DNA from: JALZHR01 sp036389695
GTDB taxonomy: Bacteria; Acidobacteriota; Blastocatellia; Pyrinomonadales; Pyrinomonadaceae
Length of the DNA stretch: 23,217 bases
Direction of reading: 5' to 3'
Assembly (NCBI GenBank): GCA_036389695.1
Contig: DASVWG010000221.1
Span: 1-23,217 of the forward strand
Shown one piece after another: positions 7,202 through 12,925 of this stretch. Position 1 is the stretch's first letter. Each line of letters opens with the position of its first letter. The notes under the pieces were generated by a model. It saw nothing but the letters and a program-made list of their open reading frames with translations. It had not been told where the DNA came from and did no database searches. The position numbers were made by a program, and so were the translations under genes.

Positions 7202-8248
7202 ATGAATAAATATCGTGTCGGAATTTTAGGCGCGACCGGAACGGTCGGACAGCGCTTCGTGCAACTTTTGGAAAATCACCCGCAGTTTGAGGTGACGGCG
7301 CTCGCCGCCTCAGACCGCTCGGCGGGCAAAACTTATCTGGAAGCGACGCCGTGGAAACTGGCGACGCCGATTCCCGAAGCGGTCAAAGATATCGTCGTGC
7401 AGGCGATCGAGCCGCCGCTTGATTGCGATTTGGTTTTTTCCAGTCTGCCTTCAAATGTCGCGCGCGAGACGGAAGAAGCGTTTGCGCGTGCAGGCTTTCC
7501 GGTCATCAGCAATTCGTCTTCGTTTCGGATGGACGAAGATATTCCGCTGCTTATTCCCGAAATAAATTACGAGCATCTCGGTCTGATTGATTATCAAAAG
7601 CAGAAACGCGGCTTTGACAAAGGCTTTATCGTGACGAATCCGAATTGCTCGGTCATCACGTTTGCGCCGCCGCTCGCCGCGCTCGACAGGCGTTTCGGCA
7701 TCGAGACGGTTATCGTGACGACGCTGCAGGCGATTTCCGGCGCGGGTTATCCGGGCGTGGCGAGTATGGACATTACCGACAACGTTTTCCCGTATATTTC
7801 CGGCGAGGAACCGAAAGTCGAAACCGAAGCGCAGAAAATCCTGGGCAAGCTGAAAGACTCGCACATTCAAAAATCGGATTTCACGGTTTCGGCGCAGTGT
7901 TTTCGCGTCAACGTGACGGACGGGCACACGGCGGCGGTGCGCGTGAATTTAAAGGAAACGGCGACTTTGGAAGACGTGAAAGATGCGATGACGGATTTTC
8001 CGCGTCTGAATCTGCACTCGTCGCCGAATCCTTTCATCTACGTCTGCGACGAGCCTGACCGCCCGCAGCCGCGTCTCGACCGCGATAGAGGTAATGGAAT
8101 GTCAATCACCGTCGGCAGGCTTTATCCCGACAACATTTTCGATTATCGCTTCGTCTGCCTGAGCCACAACACCATTCGCGGCGCGGCGGGCGCGGCGATT
8201 CTGAACGCGGAATTGCTGATTGAGCGCCGCTTGATTGAAAGAAAGTAG
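7202..8248 (+). CDS. asd: Aspartate-semialdehyde dehydrogenase
   Basis: Reduces 4-phospho-aspartate to aspartate semialdehyde with NADPH, the branch point to lysine/diaminopimelate, threonine and methionine. The N-terminal Rossmann motif is GILGATGTVGQRFVQLL. The active-site stretch is VTNPNCSV (catalytic Cys149), and a later GHTAAVRV motif carries the conserved His. The spacing and the terminal motif HNTIRGAAGAAILNAELL place it in the archaeal/fungal-like ASADH subgroup that is also common in Acidobacteriota and some other bacteria. The ATG at 7202 gives 348 residues, the usual length. An upstream in-frame extension would read through repeat sequence and was rejected. No Shine-Dalgarno is visible because the repeat arm abuts the start. 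Probably co-transcribed with the aminotransferase. Confidence 0.93.
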   Translation: MNKYRVGILGATGTVGQRFVQLLENHPQFEVTALAASDRSAGKTYLEATPWKLATPIPEAVKDIVVQAIEPPLDCDLVFSSLPSNVARETEEAFARAGFPVISNSSSFRMDEDIPLLIPEINYEHLGLIDYQKQKRGFDKGFIVTNPNCSVITFAPPLAALDRRFGIETVIVTTLQAISGAGYPGVASMDITDNVFPYISGEEPKVETEAQKILGKLKDSHIQKSDFTVSAQCFRVNVTDGHTAAVRVNLKETATLEDVKDAMTDFPRLNLHSSPNPFIYVCDEPDRPQPRLDRDRGNGMSITVGRLYPDNIFDYRFVCLSHNTIRGAAGAAILNAELLIERRLIERK

Positions 8249-8253
8249 AAATA

Positions 8254-8344
8254 ATGCAAAGTGCAAAATGCAAAATTGCAGGAATAGATTTAATTTCAAA
8301 TCTTAAATCCTAATATTTTGCATTTTGCATTTTGCACTTTGCAT
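8254..8344. repeat. Inverted repeat of TGCAAAA-type units in a convergent gap
   Basis: Arms 8254-8280 and 8315-8344 consist of TGCAAAATG/TGCAAAGTG units and their complement, related to the repeat at 7110-7200. The right arm ends exactly where the stop codon of the converging gene begins (8345). A long hairpin would form in either transcript, so it may act as a bidirectional terminator. Confidence 0.85.
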
Positions 8345-9106
8345 TTATTTAATCGTGTAAACGCGAATCAAGCCTTCGATGAGCGCCAAATCGGTTTTTT
8401 TCTGCGCGACGTCGGAGCTTGAGAAAGCTTCGGCGTATTGTTCGGTGATTTGCAGTTGTTCAGTCCAGCGCGCGCGCAGGTATGGGAATAAGTATTTTGG
8501 CTTGAGCTTGTCTTTCAATCTTTGGACGGACGATTGAAAAGCGAGCCGAGCGTCGCTTTTATATTTGTCGAAAGCGTTTGTCACGGCGGTCGAGATGGCG
8601 CTCGCGTTCATCTCGCCGCCGTGCAGACCGGATTTAATCGCCTGTCGGCAGCCGTTTAAAAAAGCGCCGTTTAATCCGCGTCGTTCCGCTCGCGAATCGC
8701 AGATGTTGAAATTAACGGGCAGAATGTCGGTTTCGCCGAACAGAACGTCCAGCGCAAACGCGCGTTCGGGCATCGGCTTGGCGGAAGTATTTCGCGAAGG
8801 GCGCAGCAGAATCGCCTGCGGCGGGCGACCGCTGACAATCAATTGACGCGGCGCGCAGTGGGCGGCGGCATCGCCTTCGTGACCTTCCAGATTTTGCGTA
8901 ATCGCGCCGCGCAAGCCGAGCGTCGTCGTTTTTCCGATAAAACCCGCCAGCGCCATCAAATGCAAATCCAGCAGAATCGAGACGACCACACGCTGGCGAT
9001 TGTGTTCGTGCGTCGCGGCGCGTTCCTTTAAAGCAAAAGGCATCAGGTGTATGCCCGTGTATTCGGAAAAACCGATTTCGAGAAAAGGATTCGTTCTGTC
9101 TGACAT
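8345..9106 (-). CDS. Protein of unknown function
   Basis: I do not recognise this protein. It has no signal peptide. The N-terminal half contains F-S-E-Y-T-G-I-H-L-M-P-F and a small hydrophobic run LLDLHLMALAGFIGKTT. The middle has SGRPPQAILLRPSR and D-I-L-P-V-N-F-N-I-C-D-S-R. The C-terminal 90 residues are Lys/Gln-rich and probably helical (SVQRLKDKLKPK). The frame extends upstream to 9187, but that extension would overlap the promoter region of the divergent AI-2E gene. The internal Met at 9106 starts MSDRTNPFLEIGF and has a purine-rich GGAAG just before it and a GGAG 11 nt upstream, so I chose it (253 residues). Codon use looks like the neighbours, which supports a real gene; the minus-strand reading is longer than any competitor here. 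Confidence 0.6.
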   Translation of the reverse strand: MSDRTNPFLEIGFSEYTGIHLMPFALKERAATHEHNRQRVVVSILLDLHLMALAGFIGKTTTLGLRGAITQNLEGHEGDAAAHCAPRQLIVSGRPPQAILLRPSRNTSAKPMPERAFALDVLFGETDILPVNFNICDSRAERRGLNGAFLNGCRQAIKSGLHGGEMNASAISTAVTNAFDKYKSDARLAFQSSVQRLKDKLKPKYLFPYLRARWTEQLQITEQYAEAFSSSDVAQKKTDLALIEGLIRVYTIK

Positions 9107-9228
9107 CTTCCAATCAACTCCGCGCGGGCGTGTTCGCCAAATTAAATGACCGCCAATAGCATAACTTTTTGCCGTCCGCTCTTTCAAAGTGTTAAGATTC
9201 TCCAGTTTCGAGCAGTTATCAGAAGCTT

Positions 9229-10347
9229 ATGACTCCAATTTTTGAAAATCGAACTTTTACGCATCGCGTGCTGATTATCGTCGCGATTGTGACGCTGACG
9301 ATTCTGCTGATTTGGGGCGCGATTTACGTCATCGACGTTATTTTGCTGGTCTTCGCCGCCGCGCTGCTGGCGGTTTTTCTGCGCGGTCTGGCGGAGCTGA
9401 CGCGCCGTTATACAAATCTTCCCGAAGGCTTGTCGGTTCTGCTTGTCGCCGTTTTGCTCATCGCGATTCTGGCGCTGGCGGTTTCGATGCTCGCGCCGAG
9501 CGTCGCCGAGGAAGTCAGGCACCTGCGCGATGAATTGCCGAAATCGGCGCAGAAAGCGGGCGAATATATTTCGCGTTTCGGCTGGGGCAGAGCGATTATC
9601 GACCAATTGCCGAGCGCCGACGAAGTCATCCAAAAGATTGACGCGTCGAGCCTGCTAACGCGCGTCGGCGGTTATTTTTCGTCGACCGTCGGCGCGATTG
9701 CCAATTTTTTTATCGTTATTCTGCTGGCGATTTATCTGGCGACCGAGCCGCAGACTTATATCAAAGGTTTTTCGAAATTATTCACTTTCGACAAAAGGCT
9801 GCGCGTCGTCGAAGTTTTCGAGACCATCGGCGAAACGCTGCAAATGTGGCTCATCGGCAAAGTCGCTTCGATGCTGTTTATCGGTTTGCTGACGTGGATT
9901 GGCTTGTGGGCAATCGGCGTTCCGCTTTCTTTTACGCTCGGTCTGCTTGCCGGACTTTTATCGTTTATTCCGAATTTCGGACCGATTCTGTCGGCTGTTC
10001 CCGCGATTCTGCTGGCGTTTATCGCGAGCCCGGTTAGCGCCGTTTACGTTATCGGTTTGTATGTCGGCGTGCAGCTTATCGAATCGAACGTCGTGACGCC
10101 GATAATCGAGCGCGAAACGGTCGAGCTGCCGCCCGCGCTGACGATTGTTTCGCAACTGGCGCTGAGCGTGCTTATCGGCGGCTTGGGCTTGGTGCTGGCG
10201 ACGCCGATTCTGGCGGTGATAATGGTTCTGGTGCAGACGGTTTATATCGAGGACATTCTGGGCGATAAACACACGGAAGTGCGCAAAAAAGATTTGGAAG
10301 ACGACGACGCGGAAAACGGTACATCTGATAAAGACGGAAAGACTTAG
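9229..10347 (+). CDS. AI-2E family membrane transporter
   Basis: An inner-membrane protein of the AI-2E/UPF0118 family (PF01594), whose members include the autoinducer-2 exporter TqsA and some ion antiporters; the substrate cannot be told from sequence. Two closely spaced N-terminal membrane segments (residues about 12-46) are followed by a third (about 64-86), a soluble helical region (HLRDELPKSAQKAGEYISRF), and at least four more segments. The conserved family stretch FIPNFGPILSAVPAILLAF lies near residue 244. A charged cytoplasmic tail (DILGDKHTEVRKKDLEDDD) ends the protein. Length 372 is usual. It is divergent from the orphan gene at 8345. The Shine-Dalgarno is weak. Confidence 0.88.
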   Translation: MTPIFENRTFTHRVLIIVAIVTLTILLIWGAIYVIDVILLVFAAALLAVFLRGLAELTRRYTNLPEGLSVLLVAVLLIAILALAVSMLAPSVAEEVRHLRDELPKSAQKAGEYISRFGWGRAIIDQLPSADEVIQKIDASSLLTRVGGYFSSTVGAIANFFIVILLAIYLATEPQTYIKGFSKLFTFDKRLRVVEVFETIGETLQMWLIGKVASMLFIGLLTWIGLWAIGVPLSFTLGLLAGLLSFIPNFGPILSAVPAILLAFIASPVSAVYVIGLYVGVQLIESNVVTPIIERETVELPPALTIVSQLALSVLIGGLGLVLATPILAVIMVLVQTVYIEDILGDKHTEVRKKDLEDDDAENGTSDKDGKT

Positions 10348-10387
10348 AAAAAGTGAATTTCAAGGTCGGAAGCGGCTCGCCGTCAAA

Positions 10388-10423
10388 AAAATGTTGACAA
10401 AATTTATGTGCGGTTCATATTCT
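10388..10423 (+). promoter_or_regulatory. Promoter of the WYL-like gene
   Basis: An A-tract (10385-10391) leads into TTGACA at 10394-10399, and TATTCT lies at 10418-10423 (18 bp spacer). The AAAAAATGTTGACA core is shared with the promoter at 11481-11516 and nearly with that at 12445-12482. Initiation near 10430 would leave about 28 nt before the ATG at 10459. Confidence 0.65.
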
Positions 10424-10458
10424 TCTGTCATAACGATTGAATATTTATTTGGAAATTT

Positions 10459-10752
10459 ATGAATGAAATTATTTGCGAAGCGATAGAAAAGAAAAGGCTT
10501 ATTCAATTCAGCTACGGCGATTTGACGAGAATCGTCGAGCCGCATCTTTTGGGGCGTAAGACTTCGGGTCGAGACGCGCTGAGCGCTTATATGGTTGACG
10601 GTTACAGCGAATCCGACAGCGAGCCTTACTGGCGAAATTTTACGGTCGAGGAGATTGAGTTTCTCGTCGTGCTGGACGAAACTTTCGCGGGCGCGCGCGA
10701 AGGTTATAATCCGAACGATTCGACGATGGAAGAGATTTACTGCCGTCTCTAG
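10459..10752 (+). CDS. Stand-alone WYL-like domain protein
   Basis: A 97-residue protein whose first half fits the WYL domain pattern: I-x-x-A-I-E-x-K-R-L-I-Q-F-S-Y (residues 5-20), then T-R-I-V-E-P-H-L-L-G, and later a Y-W-R-N-F motif and an E-E-I-E-F-L strand. WYL domains bind ligands or nucleic acid in transcription regulators, including many CRISPR, DNA-repair and defence regulators. Here there is no helix-turn-helix, so this is the domain alone, perhaps a ligand sensor or a regulator acting with another protein. It has its own promoter and a GGA about 6 nt before the ATG. It lies upstream of the haem cluster but is separated from it by a minus-strand gene. No target is implied by sequence. 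Confidence 0.7.
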   Translation: MNEIICEAIEKKRLIQFSYGDLTRIVEPHLLGRKTSGRDALSAYMVDGYSESDSEPYWRNFTVEEIEFLVVLDETFAGAREGYNPNDSTMEEIYCRL

Positions 10753-10812
10753 CGCGCTCGTTTCCGAAGCAGCAGGTCAAGCCCGGAATTCGGGCGCGTG
10801 AAGTTATAAACA

Positions 10813-10844
10813 GGCAAATCCATTTTGTTATCTGAAGATTTGCC
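10813..10844. terminator. Candidate bidirectional hairpin between convergent genes
   Basis: GGCAAATC (10813-10820) and GATTTGCC (10837-10844) form a perfect 8 bp stem with a 16 nt loop between the WYL-like gene and the converging secreted-protein gene. There is no clear U-tract, so terminator function is tentative. A 5 bp palindromic hairpin (GCCCG/CGGGC) lies at 10781-10795. Confidence 0.35.
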
Positions 10845-10879
10845 GCTTGCGCCGCGCGAAAATTTTTATCCGTTTCCGG

Positions 10880-11389
10880 CTATCTTAACCCGTTTGCTTC
10901 TTTATATGCCTTGACGAAGACTCTGGCAAATTTGATTGGCGGGCGCTTTTCAAAGGCTCCGTCCTGCACGCTTCCGAAGTTCATAACGATGCGCGCCCGT
11001 TTCCGGTCTTTGCCCGCGATGAAGACGAGTCCCTGTCCTGTCTGAACGGTTTGGCGGTTGACTGTCGTCATCGTCCAATCGGTTCCGACGACCGGCGTCG
11101 TGGTCATGCCTTCCATGATTTCGGTTTCGCTGCCGCCGAACCTCATCACGATTTCCGCTTCCTCGCGCGAATTGACAAAGACTAGTCCGGAAATTTTAGC
11201 CTTTTCGATTTCCTTAATAATTTGTTCGCGGCTGGCGGCGTCCGCTCCGGCGTTGACAAACAATTTATGTAAGCCTTTTAGCTCGGAAGCCTTGCCGGTT
11301 TCAAATTCCAGAGCCGGAAAAGCAGTATTTTGGGCACGGAAAGAGACGGCGGAAAGCAGCATTACCGCGAGCAGGAGTATTTTTCTCAT
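10880..11389 (-). CDS. Small secreted protein of unknown function
   Basis: A Sec signal peptide (MRKILLLAVMLLSAVSFRAQ, probable cleavage after residue 17-19) precedes a 150-residue domain. The mature part contains E-I-E-K-A-K-I-S-G-L-V-F-V, then E-A-E-I-V-M-R-F-G-G, and later a similar R-A-R-I-V-M-N-F-G-S strand, suggesting a two-fold repeat of an IVM-F-G beta strand. Central T-T-V-N-R-Q-T-V-Q-T-G-Q-G is polar. The family is unknown to me; similar short exported hypotheticals are common in Acidobacteriota, from memory. It is convergent with the WYL-like gene and divergent from the haem cluster, with a 280 bp shared upstream region. A possible promoter on the minus strand is TTTACA (11423-11428), 17 bp, TATTTA (11400-11405), which would give an almost leaderless mRNA. 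Confidence 0.7.
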   Translation of the reverse strand: MRKILLLAVMLLSAVSFRAQNTAFPALEFETGKASELKGLHKLFVNAGADAASREQIIKEIEKAKISGLVFVNSREEAEIVMRFGGSETEIMEGMTTTPVVGTDWTMTTVNRQTVQTGQGLVFIAGKDRKRARIVMNFGSVQDGAFEKRPPIKFARVFVKAYKEANGLR

Positions 11390-11480
11390 AATAAAAGTTA
11401 AAATAACTTATGGCTTCGGGTTTGTAAAGAAAATTTTTGTGAGACGCGGATTTCCGCCTTAGATTCGGTTTTCCGTTTAA

Positions 11481-11516
11481 AAAAATGTTGACATCCATTA
11501 AGGAATAAATTAAATT
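11481..11516 (+). promoter_or_regulatory. Promoter P1 of the haem/oxidative cluster
   Basis: A-tract, TTGACA at 11488-11493, a 17 bp spacer and TAAATT at 11511-11516. Initiation would fall near 11523, at the start of the conserved RNA block. It matches the second cluster promoter (12454-12482) in hexamers, spacer length and the following CACTTCAACCGACGACC. Confidence 0.75.
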
Positions 11517-11522
11517 CACTTC

Positions 11523-11625
11523 AACCGACGACCGTTTAAATCCGACGAGCATTTGGGGAGATGCCGGTAAATAAGCGAATCAGCCGATTCGCCCTGTGGA
11601 TTTAACGCGTCGTTTTTTGTTTTTT
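11523..11625 (+). ncRNA. Structured RNA element, copy 1 (leader or small RNA with terminator-like end)
   Basis: The predicted transcript folds as a closing stem plus two hairpins. Closing stem: CGACG 11526-11530 with CGTCG 11608-11612, and TTAAATCC 11536-11543 with GGATTTAA 11598-11605. Hairpin 1: 11549-11554 with 11559-11564, enclosing the loop GGGG. Hairpin 2: perfect 7 bp, 11575-11581 with 11586-11592, loop AGCC. The closing stem is followed at once by TTTTTTGTTTTTT (11613-11625), as in an intrinsic terminator. A second element with the same plan but different hairpin sequences lies at 12489-12613. It precedes the GST-like gene by about 48 nt. It may be an attenuating leader or a separate small RNA. 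I do not recognise a known riboswitch core. The fold was made by eye. Confidence 0.65.
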
Positions 11626-11672
11626 ACGAGCCGCAAAATCGCTCGATAATTGTTATCAGATAAAGGTCGTTT

Positions 11673-12446
11673 ATGGCTGAAACCACGCTTATTACTTTCC
11701 CGCCCAGTCTCGATAGCGAGCTGAGCCGCTTTTTGCTGGTTCACTACCGGATTCCTCATCGCGAGCGGCGTCACGTGATAATTTTTTCTTCGCTCTATTC
11801 GCTCCGGCACGGATTTACGGTGCGGTTTCCGTTTCTTTACGGCGATTCTTATCGTTTGAACACGGTGCGCGAGATTATCGACTATTTCGACCCGCGCGCT
11901 CCAGACGAGCGGAAACTCCTGCCGCCCGGAGACGACCGGCGGAAGCTGGACGCCGATTGGGCGTTTTTCAACGGCAGATTGGGTTCGGCGACTTCGGTTT
12001 TCGGTTATTATCATCTGCTGCCGCACCGCGAGATTATGATTGAACCGCTCAGCGGCGGCGCTCCGCCGCTTGAAAAGAGCGCGGTGCGCAATGCTTATCC
12101 GGTTTTCGCGGGACTGCTGCGCTTGCTTTTGCGGCTCGATTCGACGCGCGCTCAGCAGGCGCTGGCGGAAATCCGGACGGTGATGCGCGCGGTCGATGAA
12201 CGCCTCGCCGACGGGCGGCAATATCTGATGGGCGACCATTTTTCGCTTTCCGATATGGCGTTTGCCGTCGCCGCCGCGCCGGTTGTTTTTCCGGACAGCT
12301 ACGGCGGCGGAAATACGCTTCCGCCGCTCGCCGACGCGCCGCCCGAAATGCAAGCCGTCGCCGAAGAGCTGCGCGCGCTTCCGTCCGGTCAACTGGCTTT
12401 GCGCATCTATCGCGAACGTCGAACGCCGGATGTGACGCACGGTTAA
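11673..12446 (+). CDS. GST-like protein, paralogue of the N-terminal domain of the P450 fusion
   Basis: A glutathione S-transferase-like fold. Residues about 5-90 are thioredoxin-like (S-R-F-L-L-V-H-Y-R-I-P, then F-T-V-R-F-P-F-L with the position of the cis-Pro, then a T-V-R-E-I-I-D-Y-F segment). Residues about 95-257 form the helical C-terminal domain with the D-E-R-L-A-D-G-R-Q-Y-L-M-G-D motif near 175-190 and AAAPVVFPDSYGG. This region aligns closely with the N-terminus of the P450 fusion in the same cluster (ADGRQFLSGD, ALAAPVVFPPQYG), so the two arose by duplication. No clear catalytic Cys/Ser/Tyr at the usual GST position. An AAAGG lies 6 nt before the ATG. It is transcribed from the first RNA-leader promoter. 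Its role is probably binding or modifying a lipophilic electrophile made by the cluster; this is inference. Confidence 0.75.
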   Translation: MAETTLITFPPSLDSELSRFLLVHYRIPHRERRHVIIFSSLYSLRHGFTVRFPFLYGDSYRLNTVREIIDYFDPRAPDERKLLPPGDDRRKLDADWAFFNGRLGSATSVFGYYHLLPHREIMIEPLSGGAPPLEKSAVRNAYPVFAGLLRLLLRLDSTRAQQALAEIRTVMRAVDERLADGRQYLMGDHFSLSDMAFAVAAAPVVFPDSYGGGNTLPPLADAPPEMQAVAEELRALPSGQLALRIYRERRTPDVTHG

Positions 12447-12453
12447 AAAAATC

Positions 12454-12482
12454 TTGACAGCGTTTGAGAAATAAACTAAAGT
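12454..12482 (+). promoter_or_regulatory. Promoter P2 of the haem/oxidative cluster
   Basis: TTGACA at 12454-12459, a 17 bp spacer and TAAAGT at 12477-12482, preceded by an A-tract that begins in the stop codon of the GST-like gene. The copy is close to P1 in hexamers, spacing and the downstream 27 nt block (25 of 27 identical by eye). Initiation would be near 12489. Confidence 0.72.
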
Positions 12483-12488
12483 CACTTC

Positions 12489-12613
12489 AACCGACGACCA
12501 TTTAAATCTGCTTAGTATTCGAGGGGAAATGCTAAAACAAGGAATTTGCGGAAAACCGATTTGAGTTTTCTGTAATTACAAATTCTTTTGGCGGATTTAA
12601 CGAGTCGGTTTTT
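12489..12613 (+). ncRNA. Structured RNA element, copy 2 (leader or small RNA with terminator-like end)
   Basis: Same plan as the element at 11523. Closing stem: CCGAC 12491-12495 with GTCGG 12604-12608, and TTAAATCT 12502-12509 with GGATTTAA 12593-12600. Hairpin 1: TTAGTATT 12512-12519 with AATGCTAA 12528-12535 around a loop containing GGGG; its stem differs from copy 1 but stays paired (C-A versus T-A/G changes). Hairpin 2 is longer here: 12539-12556 with 12565-12588, an 8 nt loop, 18 pairs and a 6 nt bulge (12573-12578). TTTTTGCTTTT follows the closing stem. The next gene starts 313 bp away, which favours an independently terminated RNA or a long leader. Confidence 0.65.
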
Positions 12614-12925
12614 GCTTTTGGAGCGGAATTTCCGAAAACTTCTTCAACCGATTTTTGAGAAGGAATAATCCGGCGTTGATATATTTCTCTCGGCGGCGGC
12701 TGCGACGGGAAGTTTTTCCAGACAAATCTCTCTTTTTTAAAAACCGTAAGATTTAGCCGATTTTATCATATACAAATAAGAGGCTCAGACAATTGATAGT
12801 TTTTGAAGGCAATTTGCGATTGGCATTTAAAATTAAAGGCTGGCGTGAAAAATGATAAATGAGCATTTTTTGAATCGGGATTAATTCTTTTCGATTAATT
12901 CCGGAATCCCACATCAGAGGCAATA
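12614..12925 (+). other. Long untranslated gap upstream of the membrane DyP-like gene
   Basis: About 310 bp without a credible gene on either strand. It holds small hairpins (for example CTTCT...AGAAG around 12639-12663, again carrying TTCAACCGA, and GGGATT 12877-12882 with AATCCC 12905-12910 just before the ribosome site). A weak promoter-like pair is possible around 12797-12830. If transcribed from P2, this would be a leader of more than 400 nt. Confidence 0.5.

Noticed and set aside
11555..11594. Pseudoknot between the GGGG loop and CCC at 11592-11594 in RNA copy 1
   Set aside because: Copy 2 has no corresponding CCC run, so the pairing is not conserved.
11580..12485. Long (301-residue) minus-strand frame opposite the GST-like gene
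   Set aside because: The plus-strand protein has a recognisable GST motif and a paralogue in the P450 fusion; the opposite frame is Arg-rich and includes promoter and RNA sequence.
12414..12613. Idea that the GGGG-loop element is a known riboswitch (cobalamin, c-di-GMP, yybP-ykoY, fluoride, guanidine)
   Set aside because: None of the conserved cores of these classes can be found in both copies; only an isolated GGGGA resembles yybP-ykoY, which is not enough.
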